DNA of 47,423 bases from Blastococcus saxobsidens (lineage in GTDB: Bacteria; Actinomycetota; Actinomycetes; Mycobacteriales; Geodermatophilaceae), in the NCBI RefSeq assembly GCF_002938435.1, contig NZ_POQT01000037.1, forward strand, positions 1 to 47,423, in the 5' to 3' direction. Below are positions 23,899-35,905 of this stretch, piece after piece (positions within the stretch are counted from its first letter, which is position 1; each line of letters begins with the position of its first letter). The notes below the pieces were generated by a model, which was not told where the DNA came from, made no database searches, and saw nothing but the letters and a program-made list of their open reading frames with translations. Position numbers and translations under genes: made by a program.

Positions 23899-23955
23899 GG
23901 ACCCCGTCGCCCCCCACCACTCGCACGCTCGTGGCGGGCCCCTGCGACGGGGCCG
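23899..23955. repeat. Nested palindrome family, copy 3 (after SpoU gene)
   Basis: The outer stem is CCCCGTCGC (23902-23910) with GCGACGGGG (23944-23952). The inner stem is CCACCAC with GTGGCGG, loop TCGCACGCTC. It begins 2-3 nt after the stop and lies between convergent genes, so it may terminate both. Confidence 0.85.
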
Positions 23956-23964
23956 CCCTCGCGC

Positions 23965-24891
23965 CTACAGCAACCCGGCGCGCTTCCAGAGCCGCTCGGA
24001 CTGGCCGGCGATCAGGCCGACGTCGCGCAGGAACGACACGAGGCCGGCCGAGGCGTCCCGGAGCCTCGCGTTGTAGTGCTCGTTGCCCCGTGCTGCCGCC
24101 CGCGCCTCCTCGGGGTCGAGTCCCACAGCGGCGTACACCTGCGGCTGCACCAGGTTCTCCGCCACGATCGCGGCGCAGGCGGCCACCAGGGTCCGGTGCT
24201 TGCGGAGCTGCCAGGACGACAGCTCGGGCGTGCGCCGGGCGACCTCCTCGCGGGCGAAGCGCATGTGCCGCGCCTCCTCGACGACGTGGATCTGGCTGGT
24301 GGCCCGCGTGAGGGGCTGGACCCGCTCGTCCTTCATCAGGTCGCGCTGGAAGATGTCCAGGATCTCCTCGGCCACCAGGATCGCCGCGTAGGCGGCCGGG
24401 CCGTCGGCGCGGGCGGCGTACGCCTTGCCCAGCTTCAGCAGCGCCGGCGGCGGGCCGTAGGACGGCGCCCCGAAGGTCTGCGCGGTCCGCGCGAACATCA
24501 CCGAGTGCCGGCACTCGTCGGCGATCTCGGTGAGCGCCCACTGCACGTGCGGCTGCGCCGGGTCGTCGCCGTAGATGTCGCGCAGCACGAGCTGCATGAG
24601 CAGGTGCTCGAACCAGATGCCGATGCCGGAGATCGAGCAGTACTCGTGGATGGTCAGCGTGACCCGCTCCGAGTGGTCCAGCCGGTCCCACAGCGGCGTG
24701 CCGTACAGCGTGGACCACTCCGGTGACAGACCGTAGAGGTCCTCGGGTACGGGGGCGCTCCAGTCGATGTCCACGACCGGGTCGTAGGACTTCTTGGCGG
24801 CGGAGCCGAGCAGGCGCGTGGACAGCGCCTGTCGGTCGACCGGTGCCTTGTTCGTCGCGCGGTTCGTGCCGGACGGAAGGATGGTGGTCAT
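23965..24891 (-). CDS. AurF-like diiron N-oxygenase
   Basis: This 308-aa helical-bundle protein resembles the AurF (p-aminobenzoate N-oxygenase) family. Two ExxRH-type iron motifs are present, ADECRHS (Glu126, His129) and VEEARHM (Glu206, His209), with further acidic candidates Glu95 and Glu175. AurF-type enzymes use O2 at a di-iron site to oxidise amines; the substrate is unknown. The gene is divergent from a TetR regulator and probably repressed by it. ATG 24891 follows GGGGAGCCC. An upstream in-frame ATG would overlap the promoter region. Confidence 0.85.
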   Translation of the reverse strand: MTTILPSGTNRATNKAPVDRQALSTRLLGSAAKKSYDPVVDIDWSAPVPEDLYGLSPEWSTLYGTPLWDRLDHSERVTLTIHEYCSISGIGIWFEHLLMQLVLRDIYGDDPAQPHVQWALTEIADECRHSVMFARTAQTFGAPSYGPPPALLKLGKAYAARADGPAAYAAILVAEEILDIFQRDLMKDERVQPLTRATSQIHVVEEARHMRFAREEVARRTPELSSWQLRKHRTLVAACAAIVAENLVQPQVYAAVGLDPEEARAAARGNEHYNARLRDASAGLVSFLRDVGLIAGQSERLWKRAGLL

Positions 24892-24930
24892 CGGCGGGCT
24901 CCCCAGGACGTCGTGGACGGCTGAACGGAA

Positions 24931-24943
24931 GGTAGCTGTTACC
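24931..24943. promoter_or_regulatory. Candidate TetR operator
   Basis: GGTAGCTGTTACC has the dyad GGTA...TACC and lies in the 61-nt gap between the divergent oxygenase and TetR genes, 9 nt before the TetR ATG. Position fits autoregulation. The short arms leave this uncertain. Confidence 0.45.
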
Positions 24944-24952
24944 GTGAAACAC

Positions 24953-25627
24953 ATGCAACAGGTGGCCGGTGCCCCGGGCGTGTCCGGCACGCCCGACGCG
25001 CCGAAGGCCGCCCCCGACGGACGCCGGGCCCGCTGGACCGAGCACCGCCGTGCCCGCCGCGAGGACCTCGTCGACGCAGCCGTGGCCGCCGTCCGGGAGG
25101 TCGGTCCGGACTTCTCCGTCGACGACGTCGGCCGCAGCGCCGGGGTGTCCAAGACGGTCATCTACCGGTACTTCAGCGACAAGGACGAGCTGATCGACGC
25201 CGTCCTGGAGCGGATCTCGCGGGCCATCCTGCTGCCGCGGCTGCTCGGCGAGCTCGCCGTGGACCGGCGCGACGACCGCGAGCGCCTGCGCGCGGTCGTC
25301 GCCGCGTTCGTGGCGCTGATCGAGGACGAGCCGGCGCTCTACCGGTTCGCCTACGCCCAGACCGGCCGCGCGGGCCGGGCCGACCTGGTGGCGGCCACCG
25401 AGCACGCCGTCGCCACGGCGCTCGGTGGGCTGATCGCCGAGCGCCTGACGCAGGCCGGCCGCCCCGCAGAGGGCGCCATGACGTGGGCCTACGGCGTCGT
25501 CGGCATGGTGCAGCTCGCCGCGCACTGGTGGTCGGTCGCCCGCACCGTGCCCGCCGCCGACCTGGTCGACCAGCTCACCGCCCTGGCCGACGGCGGCCTG
25601 GGCACCTTGCTCCCACCGCGGAGCTGA
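24953..25627 (+). CDS. TetR family transcriptional regulator
   Basis: This 224-aa regulator has an N-terminal helix-turn-helix (about 54-75: FSVDDVGRSAGVSKTVIYRYFSDKDELIDAV) and a helical ligand-binding C-terminal domain. It probably represses the divergent AurF-like gene and itself. ATG 24953 is used; a GTG at 24944 in frame is close. The following DUF4873 gene starts 14 nt after its stop, so the two are co-transcribed. Confidence 0.92.
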   Translation: MQQVAGAPGVSGTPDAPKAAPDGRRARWTEHRRARREDLVDAAVAAVREVGPDFSVDDVGRSAGVSKTVIYRYFSDKDELIDAVLERISRAILLPRLLGELAVDRRDDRERLRAVVAAFVALIEDEPALYRFAYAQTGRAGRADLVAATEHAVATALGGLIAERLTQAGRPAEGAMTWAYGVVGMVQLAAHWWSVARTVPAADLVDQLTALADGGLGTLLPPRS

Positions 25628-25641
25628 CCGAGGGGAGAGCC

Positions 25642-25950
25642 ATGAGCGAGCACGAGGAGCCCGAGGGCTACGAGGGGCAGGCCGACGTCACGGTCGACGG
25701 CGTCACCCGTCCCGTCCGCGTCGCCCTGGGCGCGCGCTTCGACCCGCTCGCGGGCTCGGTGGTGTGGTCCGGCCGGGTCGCCCTCGAGGCCGCACCGCGC
25801 ACCCGGCTGCGGATCGTCACCCCGCACGGCACGTCGGAGGCCGCGGCCACCGAGCGCGACCCGTGGGGCAACACCCGTGTCACCGGGGTCGGGCGCCCGC
25901 CGTTCCCGGTCGAGCTCCTGGACGAGACCGGCGGCGTGCCCACCCGCTGA
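25642..25950 (+). CDS. DUF4873 domain protein
   Basis: This 102-aa protein has the DUF4873 pattern GYEGQADVTVDGVTRPVRVALGARFDPLAGSVVWSGRV and WGNTRVTGVGRPPF. The domain also occurs fused to, or next to, flavin monooxygenases in actinobacteria; its activity is not known. Co-transcription with the TetR gene, and its place beside a diiron oxygenase, suggest a link to an oxygenation pathway. A ribosome binding site (GGGGAGAGCC) supports the ATG at 25642. Confidence 0.83.
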   Translation: MSEHEEPEGYEGQADVTVDGVTRPVRVALGARFDPLAGSVVWSGRVALEAAPRTRLRIVTPHGTSEAAATERDPWGNTRVTGVGRPPFPVELLDETGGVPTR

Positions 25951-25953
25951 CGG

Positions 25954-29532
<3,579 letters not shown>

Positions 29533-29587
29533 ACGGTTGGGGTCCGATGCCCGAGGTCACCCCCGTGCCCGCCGAAGGAGTCCAGCA

Positions 29588-32050
29588 GTGAAGGTCCCCG
29601 TCAGCTGGCTGTCCGAGCTCGTCGACCTCCCGGCGGGCATCACCGTCGAGCAGCTCGACGACGCCTTCGTCCGGCTGGGCTTCGAGGTCGAGGACGTCGT
29701 CCGCCCGCCGGTGACGACCGGCCCGCTCGTGGTCGCCCGGGTGCTGGAGATCGAGGAGCTGACCGGCTTCAAGAAGCCGATCCGCTACTGCCAGGTGGAG
29801 GTGGGGGAGGACGCCCCGCGCGGCATCGTCTGCGGCGCCCGCAACTTCGCCGTCGGAGACCTCGTGGTCGCCGCCCTCCCCGGCGCGGTCCTCCCCGGGG
29901 ACTTCGCGATCGCCGCCCGGAAGACCTACGACCGCGTCTCCGACGGGATGATCTGCTCGGTTCGCGAGCTCGGCATCGGCGAGGACCACGCCGGCATCCT
30001 CGTGCTGGGCCGGGAGGGTTTCGAGCCGGGCACCCCGGCCGCCGACGTGCTGGGCCTGGACGACGTCGTCTTCGACCTCGAGGTGACCCCGGACCGCGGC
30101 TACGCCATGTCGATGCGCGGCATCGCCCGCGACCTCGCGGGCGTCCTGGGCGTCTCCTGGCGCGACCCGGCCGACCTGCCGCTGCCGGACTGGTCCGGCG
30201 CCCCGGCGTGGGACGTCACCGTCGCCGACCCCGATCGCTGCGACCGGTTCACGATGCTGGCGCTGGAAGGACTCGACCCCGCCGCGCCCAGCCCGTGGGC
30301 GCTGCGCCGGCGCCTGGCCCAGTGCGGCGTGCGCAGCATCTCGCTGGCCGTCGACGTCACGAACTACGTGATGCTCGAGCTCGGCCAGCCGATGCACGCC
30401 TTCGACCGGGACACCGTCCGCGGGTCCATCACGGTCCGTCGGGCGACGGCGGGGGAGCGGCTCACCACGCTCGACGGCGTCGACCGCGCGCTCACCGCCG
30501 ACGACCTGCTGATCACCGACGGGTCGGGCCCCATCGGCATGGCCGGCGTCATGGGTGGCGCGTCCACCGAGATCGGCGACGCGACCACCGCGGTGCTGCT
30601 GGAGGCCGCGCACTGGGAGCAGACCGGGATCTCCCGCGGGGTCCGCCGGCACCGGCTGCCCAGCGAGGCCGGCAAGCGCTTCGAGCGCGGCACCGACGCC
30701 GAGGTCACCGTCGTGGCGCTGGCCCGCGCCGCCGCGCTGCTGGTCGAGCACGGCGGCGCCGCGGTGGCCGGCGCGCCGGTCGACGTCGACACCCGCGCGC
30801 CCCGCCCGGCCATCGCCCTGGACGCCGCACTGCCCGGCCGGATCGCCGGCGTCGGGTACACCCGCGAGCACGTGGTCGAGGTGCTGGCCGCCGTCGGCGC
30901 CGAGGTGGCCGGCGAGGGCGCCGCCCTGCGCGTCACCCCGCCGTCCTGGCGCGGCGACCTCCGCGAGCCGGCCGACCTGGTCGAGGAGGTGGTGCGGTTC
31001 CGCGGCTTCGACGAGATCCCCTCGATCCTGCCGACCGCCCCGCCCGGCCGCGGGCTCACCGAGCGGCAGCGCCGGCGGCGCAGCATCGGCCGCGCCCTGG
31101 CCGACGACGGCTACGTCGAGGCCCCGGCCTTCCCGTTCCTCGGCACCGCCCAGCTCGACGCGCTCGGCCTGCCCGACGACGACGAGCGGCGCCGGGTGAC
31201 CACAGTGCGCAACCCGCTGTCGGAGGAGGCCCCGGCGTTGCGGACGACGCTGCTGCCCGGCCTGCTGGCGTCCCTGGCCCGCAACCTGGCGCGGGGGCAG
31301 CGCGATGTCGCCCTGTTCGAGCACGGCGCGGTCTTCCCCGGCGGGGAGCGCACCGCCGCCCCGCTGCCGGGGGTCGACCGCCGTCCCGACGACGCGACGC
31401 TGGCCGCCCTGCTGGGCGCGGTGCCGGCGCAGCCGTGGCACGTCGCCGTGGCGCTCACCGGTCAGCGCGAGCCGCGCGGCTGGTGGGGGCCCGGCCGTCC
31501 GGCGGAGTGGGCCGACGCGGTGCAGGCCGCACGCGTGGTGGCCGAGGCCGCCGGTGCGGAGCTGGCCGTGCGGGCCGGGGACCGGGCGCCGTGGCACCCC
31601 GGCCGGTGTGCCGAGCTGTTGGTCGGCGACCGGGTGATCGGCCACGCCGGTGAGCTGCACCCGAAGGTCTGCGAGACCCTCGGCCTGCCGCCGCGCACCT
31701 CGGTGATGGAGCTGGACGCCGACGCGCTGCCCGCGCCGACCGTGCCGCAGGCCCTGTCGATCTCCACGTTCCCGCCGGTGCTCATCGACCTCGCCCTGGT
31801 CGTCGCGGACGAGGTGCCGGCCGCCGACGTCGCCGACGCGCTGCGCGCCGGGGCGGGCGAGCTGCTGGAGTCGCTGCGGCTGTTCGACGTCTACACCGGC
31901 GTACCGGTGCCCGAGGGCTCCCGGTCGCTGGCCTACGCGCTCACGCTGCGCGCGCCGGACCGGACGCTGACCGGTGAGGAGGCGGCGGTCGTCCGGGAGG
32001 CCGCGGTGGCCATGGCCACCCTGCGGACCGGGGCGAGGCTCCGTGCCTGA
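29588..32050 (+). CDS. pheT: Phenylalanyl-tRNA synthetase beta subunit
   Basis: This 820-aa PheT is full length. It begins MKVPVSWLSELVDLP, followed by a tRNA-binding OB domain (about 40-150; RYCQVEVGEDAPRGIVCGARNF), the B3/B4 editing region that removes mischarged Tyr, and the B5 region. It ends with the anticodon-binding ferredoxin fold (STFPPVLIDLALVVADEVP ... RSLAYALTLRAPDRTLTGEE). GTG 29588 is preceded by AAGGAG. The gene end overlaps the possible start of the SDR gene and an intergenic palindrome. Confidence 0.97.
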   Translation: MKVPVSWLSELVDLPAGITVEQLDDAFVRLGFEVEDVVRPPVTTGPLVVARVLEIEELTGFKKPIRYCQVEVGEDAPRGIVCGARNFAVGDLVVAALPGAVLPGDFAIAARKTYDRVSDGMICSVRELGIGEDHAGILVLGREGFEPGTPAADVLGLDDVVFDLEVTPDRGYAMSMRGIARDLAGVLGVSWRDPADLPLPDWSGAPAWDVTVADPDRCDRFTMLALEGLDPAAPSPWALRRRLAQCGVRSISLAVDVTNYVMLELGQPMHAFDRDTVRGSITVRRATAGERLTTLDGVDRALTADDLLITDGSGPIGMAGVMGGASTEIGDATTAVLLEAAHWEQTGISRGVRRHRLPSEAGKRFERGTDAEVTVVALARAAALLVEHGGAAVAGAPVDVDTRAPRPAIALDAALPGRIAGVGYTREHVVEVLAAVGAEVAGEGAALRVTPPSWRGDLREPADLVEEVVRFRGFDEIPSILPTAPPGRGLTERQRRRRSIGRALADDGYVEAPAFPFLGTAQLDALGLPDDDERRRVTTVRNPLSEEAPALRTTLLPGLLASLARNLARGQRDVALFEHGAVFPGGERTAAPLPGVDRRPDDATLAALLGAVPAQPWHVAVALTGQREPRGWWGPGRPAEWADAVQAARVVAEAAGAELAVRAGDRAPWHPGRCAELLVGDRVIGHAGELHPKVCETLGLPPRTSVMELDADALPAPTVPQALSISTFPPVLIDLALVVADEVPAADVADALRAGAGELLESLRLFDVYTGVPVPEGSRSLAYALTLRAPDRTLTGEEAAVVREAAVAMATLRTGARLRA

Positions 32051-32918
32051 CGAAGGACCCCGTCCTCCCCGTCCTCCCCATCCTTCGCAGGCTCAGGGCG
32101 GGCCCCGGCACGGGGCCGCACTGTCGGGGGCGGTGGCGCTGGTGACCGGGGCCTCCACCGGCATCGGCCGGCACCTGGTCGAGGGGCTGGCCGCCCGCGG
32201 CATGGCCGTGGCCGGCCTCGCCCGGACCGAGGACCGGTTGCGGACGGCGATGGCCGAGGTGGCCGACGCCACCGGCGCCCGCACGCTGGCCGTGGCCGCC
32301 GACGTCACCGACCGCGCGTCGGTGGAGGCGGCCACCGCCCAGGTGGTGGCCGAGCTGGGCCAGGTCGACCTGCTGGTCAACAACGCCGGGCTCATCGACG
32401 AGTTCGAGGCGCCCGTCTGGGAGGCCGACGCCGACCAGTGGTGGGAGGTCGTGTCCAGCCACATCCGGGGCGCGCAGCTCACCATCCGGGCGCTGGTGCC
32501 GTGGATGGTGCTGCGCAACCGGGGCCGGGTGGTCAACATCGCCAGCGGCATGGGCACCAGGGGCGAGCCGGACTACTCGGCCTACTCGGTGGCCAAGACC
32601 GGGCTGATGCGGCTCACCGAGTCGCTGGCCGCCGCGTTGGAGGGCTCCGACGTGCGCGCCTTCGACGTCGCGCCCGGTGTCGTGGACACCCCGATGACCC
32701 GCTCGATGCACATGTGGCAGGGCTTCACGGACTGGACGCCGCCGGAGCGGGTCGTGGAGATCGTCGCGGCGATCGCCGCCGGTGAGCTCGACCAGTGGTC
32801 GGGCCGCTTCGTCCGCGCCGGCAAGGACGACCTCGACGTCCTGCGCTCGACCAGCCCGCAGGACGCCGCCCGGCAGCTGCGGCTGCGGCCCTACGGGGGC
32901 GCCGACCCGCTCGGCTGA
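32043..32918 (+). CDS. Short-chain dehydrogenase/reductase (SDR)
   Basis: This NAD(P)-dependent oxidoreductase has the Rossmann motif VTGASTGIG, NNAG (LLVNNAGLID), the catalytic Ser in NIASGMG, and YSAYSVAKTG, the catalytic YxxxK. Its substrate is unknown. The start is uncertain. GTG 32043 overlaps the pheT stop and gives 291 aa, with an odd Pro/Arg-rich N-terminus that is encoded by a nested palindrome. GTG 32133 would give 261 aa starting just before VTGAS. The long form is listed because sequence homologous to SDR N-termini (LSGAVALVTG) precedes 32133. Confidence 0.85.
   Translation: MPDEGPRPPRPPHPSQAQGGPRHGAALSGAVALVTGASTGIGRHLVEGLAARGMAVAGLARTEDRLRTAMAEVADATGARTLAVAADVTDRASVEAATAQVVAELGQVDLLVNNAGLIDEFEAPVWEADADQWWEVVSSHIRGAQLTIRALVPWMVLRNRGRVVNIASGMGTRGEPDYSAYSVAKTGLMRLTESLAAALEGSDVRAFDVAPGVVDTPMTRSMHMWQGFTDWTPPERVVEIVAAIAAGELDQWSGRFVRAGKDDLDVLRSTSPQDAARQLRLRPYGGADPLG
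32053..32117. repeat. Nested palindrome family, copy 4 (after pheT)
   Basis: It starts GAAGGACCCCGT directly after the pheT stop and ends ACGGGGCC. Outer stem CCCCGT (32058-32063) pairs with ACGGGG (32110-32115). The loop TTCGCAGGCTC resembles the other copies, while the inner arms are more diverged. It lies within the open frame of the SDR gene. Confidence 0.75.
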
Positions 32919-32958
32919 CCATTGCCCCTCGACGGGCCGGGTGCCACAGTCCGGTGGC

Positions 32959-33312
32959 ATGGCGGCGTGGCGGGGGAGTCAGGCACTCGTCCTGCTCGCG
33001 CTGCTGCTCGTCGTCGTCGGCACGGCCCGGTACGGCCTCGAGGTGTGGCAGGACAGCGGCTCGTTCGTGCTAGCCCTGTTCGGCGTGCCCGCGCTGTGCG
33101 CGGTCGGTGCGCTGTGGGCCGAGCGGGCCGGGCGGTCGCTCCTGGCCACCACGGTCGTCGCAGCCCTCGGGCTGCTGTCGCTGGTGTGGTCCCTCCTCAC
33201 CGGCCTGGGCCTGGGGCTGCTCTTCCTCCCGTCGTCGCTCCTGCTGCTCGGGGCGGCAGCGGTCTCCTGGACCGACCGCAGGCGCAACACCCCCCGGCCG
33301 GCAGGCGCCTGA
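32959..33312 (+). CDS. Small integral membrane protein
   Basis: This 117-aa protein has about three to four hydrophobic helices (QALVLLALLLVVVGTARYG; FVLALFGVPALCAVGALW; LLATTVVAALGLLSLVWSLL; LGLLFLPSSLLLLGAAAVSW) and a short basic C-terminus. No family is recognised. It begins at ATG 32959, 40 nt after the SDR gene, and ends 16 nt before the convergent STAS gene. Confidence 0.72.
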   Translation: MAAWRGSQALVLLALLLVVVGTARYGLEVWQDSGSFVLALFGVPALCAVGALWAERAGRSLLATTVVAALGLLSLVWSLLTGLGLGLLFLPSSLLLLGAAAVSWTDRRRNTPRPAGA

Positions 33313-33328
33313 GAAGCGGTCGAGCGGG

Positions 33329-33664
33329 TCAGGCGACCGTCGCGAACAGCGGTCCGGCGCCGGCGAGGTCCACCAGCCGGCGGATCGACGCGGAGGGGCG
33401 CCGCAGCTCCGGCAGGTGGCCCGACCGCCTGGCCGACTCGGTCTCGCGGACGACGAGCCGCAGACCGCGGGCGTCGAGGAACGTCGTCCCGGAGAGGTCC
33501 ACCGCCACCGGTGCGCGACCGGTGCTGCGCTCCGTGGCGTCCCAGATCGCGACGACGGCGCTGTCCACCTCACCCCGCAGCCGGAGCACCGGGCCGGCCG
33601 CCTCGTCCACCAGCTCGATGTCGCCCAGCGGCTGGGCGACGGCGCTCGCATCGAAGATCTGCAC
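33329..33664 (-). CDS. STAS-domain protein without the phosphorylatable serine
   Basis: This 111-aa STAS fold resembles an anti-sigma-factor antagonist (DLSGTTFLDARGLRLVV). In active antagonists the loop is D-S-x-G. Here it is Asp64-Ala65-Arg66-Gly67, so the usual phosphorylated Ser is Ala. It may act as a constitutively unphosphorylated antagonist, or have another scaffold role. Two SpoIIE phosphatases encoded in the window could belong to such a network, but no direct partner gene adjoins. Confidence 0.82.
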   Translation of the reverse strand: MQIFDASAVAQPLGDIELVDEAAGPVLRLRGEVDSAVVAIWDATERSTGRAPVAVDLSGTTFLDARGLRLVVRETESARRSGHLPELRRPSASIRRLVDLAGAGPLFATVA

Positions 33665-33796
33665 GGTGGATTCCTCCCTGCCCGGCGACGTTCACCGGAC
33701 AGCAGGGACTCTGCCTCTGGGTGCTGACAGTTTCGCGTCCCGTGACTGGACAGGACCTGGGAACGGCCGACAGCGGGAGCGCCGCCGGTGGGGCCG

Positions 33797-35050
33797 TCAG
33801 CTCCCCGGCCGGTCCAGCAGCTGCCGGACGTGCGCCAGCGCCGTCGCCAGCTCGGTGAACGAGGTGCTGAGGGGGGACAGGCCGATGCGCAGACCACGGG
33901 CGGGCCGGAAGTCGGGGATCACCCCGCGCGTCCACAGCTGCTCGACGACCGACCGCATCGCGTCGTGCTCGAGGGTCACGTGCGCACCCCGGCGCTCGGG
34001 GTCGCGGGGTGAGGCGACTCCCACGCCGCAGGGGGCGAGCACCTCGTCGGCCACGGCGACGGCGAACTCGGTGAGCAGGACGGACTTGGCGCGGACCGCC
34101 GGCATGCCCACCCGCTCGATCAACGCCAGCATGTCCTCGACGGGCAGCATGCCGACGATCGGCGGCGTGCCGCTGAGGAACCGGCGGATCCCGGCCGCGG
34201 GCACGTGGTCCGGGCCCATCGCGAACGGCTCGGCGTGCCCCATCCAGCCGGTGATCGGCTGCACCAGCTCCTCGTGCAGCCGCCGCGCCACGTAGCCGAA
34301 CGCCTGTGCGCCCGGACCGCCGTTCAGGAACTTGTACCCGCAGCCGACGGCGAGGTCGACGTCCGCGGCGTCCAGCTGCACGTCCACCGCCCCCGCGGAG
34401 TGGCTGAGGTCCCAGAGCACCAGCGCGCCGGCCCGGTGCGCCGCCGTTGTGAAGGCCGGCAGGTCGGCGACGTACGCCGACCTGTAGGCCACGTGGCTGA
34501 GCAGCACCAGCGCCGTCCGGTCGCCGAGCAGCGCCGCCACCTCCTCCGGCTGCACCCCGGTCGCCGGGTCCGGTGAGATCCAGCGGATCGTGCGGCCGGT
34601 CTCGGCGGCGACCGCGGTCAGGATGAAACGGTCGGTGGGGAAGTTCTCGGTGTCGGCGACGATCTCGGTCCGGTCGGGGCGGGCGTCCACCGCGGCCCGG
34701 ACCAGCTTGTAGAGCATCACCGTGGTGGAGTCGCCGACCACCGTCTGGCCCGGCGCCGCCCCGAGCACCACGCGGCCGATCGCGTCACCCACGGCCGTCG
34801 GGCGGTCCATCCAGCGCTCGTCCCAGGCGCGGATGAGCCGCTCGCCCCACTCCTCGTCCACGAACCGGGCGAGCCGGTCACGGGTGACCTTCAGCGGCCG
34901 GCCGAGCGAGTTGCCGTCCAGGTAGGCGACGACGCCGTCGGGCAGGACGAACTCCTCGCGGACGGCCGCCAGCGGGTCGCGCCGGTCCAGCTCGGCCGCC
35001 CGCTCCACGACCGGGGCGGGCAGGAGGTCGAGCACGGCAGGCCGGGACAT
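33797..35050 (-). CDS. kynU: Kynureninase
   Basis: This PLP enzyme cleaves kynurenine to anthranilate and alanine (417 aa). Family features include YLDGNSLGRP near residue 43, WDLSHSAGAVDVQL, and the Schiff-base lysine in GCGYKFLNGGPG. IRRFLSGTPPIVGM, RRGAHVTLEH and RPARGLRIGLSPL follow. It starts at ATG 35050 and is divergent from a hydrolase that fits kynurenine formamidase, the preceding step. No tryptophan dioxygenase gene is in the window. Confidence 0.95.
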   Translation of the reverse strand: MSRPAVLDLLPAPVVERAAELDRRDPLAAVREEFVLPDGVVAYLDGNSLGRPLKVTRDRLARFVDEEWGERLIRAWDERWMDRPTAVGDAIGRVVLGAAPGQTVVGDSTTVMLYKLVRAAVDARPDRTEIVADTENFPTDRFILTAVAAETGRTIRWISPDPATGVQPEEVAALLGDRTALVLLSHVAYRSAYVADLPAFTTAAHRAGALVLWDLSHSAGAVDVQLDAADVDLAVGCGYKFLNGGPGAQAFGYVARRLHEELVQPITGWMGHAEPFAMGPDHVPAAGIRRFLSGTPPIVGMLPVEDMLALIERVGMPAVRAKSVLLTEFAVAVADEVLAPCGVGVASPRDPERRGAHVTLEHDAMRSVVEQLWTRGVIPDFRPARGLRIGLSPLSTSFTELATALAHVRQLLDRPGS

Positions 35051-35097
35051 GGGTTCCCTCGAGGTCGGCGACGGGCGCGGCGTCGCGGCCGGCCGGT

Positions 35098-35113
35098 GCG
35101 GTAGTACTACCGC
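35098..35113. promoter_or_regulatory. Perfect 16-bp palindrome in the kyn divergent promoter
   Basis: GCGGTAGTACTACCGC is fully self-complementary and ends directly before the hydrolase ATG (35114), 48 nt from the kynU start. The core GT...AC spacing resembles GntR-type sites. It is a candidate operator controlling both genes; the regulator is unknown and not encoded beside it. Confidence 0.7.
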
Positions 35114-35905
35114 ATGAGCGACGCCGGGAACCGACCGGCCGCGGAGGTCGAGGACCGGTCGGTCCTCACGCTCCCGGCACCCCCGCCCGACGTCGTGCTC
35201 AGCTACGGGCCGGATCCCGACCACGTGGCCGACGTCCGGTTCCCCCGGGCGCCCCGGCCCGGCCGGCCGGTCGTGGTGGTGCTGCACGGCGGGTTCTGGC
35301 GCCCGCAGATCGACCGGATGAACGTCCGGCCGATGACCGCCGCGCTGGCCGAGGCCGGCTGGGCGACGGTCGCGCCGGAGTACCGCCGGGTGCCCGGCCG
35401 GCCGGACCTCACCGTGGAGGACGTGCAGGCAGCCGTCCGGGCGGTCGCCGTCGCGCCGGAGCTGGACCCCCTGCCCGACCGGCGGGTCGTGCTCGCCGGG
35501 CACTCCGCCGGGGGCCACCTCGCGCTGCTCGCCGCGACGACCCTGGGGCCGGACGCACCGCTCGGCATCCTGGGGCTCGCACCGGTGGCGGACCTCGGCG
35601 TGGCCGAGCAGCTCGGGCTGGGCGACGGCGCGGTCGGCGCGTTCCTCGGCCGGGACGCCGCCGCCCGTCCCGACCTGGATCCGGCCCGGCTGCCCGCACC
35701 CACCGGTGCCGTGCGGATCGTGCACGGGACGGCGGACGGCATCGTCCCGATCGAGGTCAGCGAGGCCTACCTGGTCCGGCACCCACACGGACGGCTGGTG
35801 GCGGTGCCGGGCGGGCACTTCGCCGTGATCGATCCGCGCACCGGCGCGTGGGCCGCCGTGCTGACCTCGCTCGATGAACTGGGGGTGGGCGCTGACCGGC
35901 GGTGA
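35114..35905 (+). CDS. Alpha/beta hydrolase, probable kynurenine formamidase
   Basis: This 263-aa hydrolase has VLHGGFW (oxyanion hole) and the nucleophile GHSAGGHLAL. A candidate Asp lies in HGTADGIVPI and His in VPGGHFAVI. HGGFW with GHSAGGH is typical of the arylformamidase-like branch. Together with divergent kynU it suggests hydrolysis of N-formylkynurenine. The call rests on context and motifs. The start codon directly follows the palindrome, so the mRNA may be leaderless. Confidence 0.82.
   Translation: MSDAGNRPAAEVEDRSVLTLPAPPPDVVLSYGPDPDHVADVRFPRAPRPGRPVVVVLHGGFWRPQIDRMNVRPMTAALAEAGWATVAPEYRRVPGRPDLTVEDVQAAVRAVAVAPELDPLPDRRVVLAGHSAGGHLALLAATTLGPDAPLGILGLAPVADLGVAEQLGLGDGAVGAFLGRDAAARPDLDPARLPAPTGAVRIVHGTADGIVPIEVSEAYLVRHPHGRLVAVPGGHFAVIDPRTGAWAAVLTSLDELGVGADRR

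Noticed and set aside
22814-24891. Upstream part of a 903-codon open minus-strand frame
   Set aside because: It crosses the convergent SpoU and AurF-like genes in the wrong frame and contains no recognisable domain.
33665-33796. Possible small gene between STAS and kynU
   Set aside because: Short frames only, no ribosome binding site and no conserved sequence pattern.
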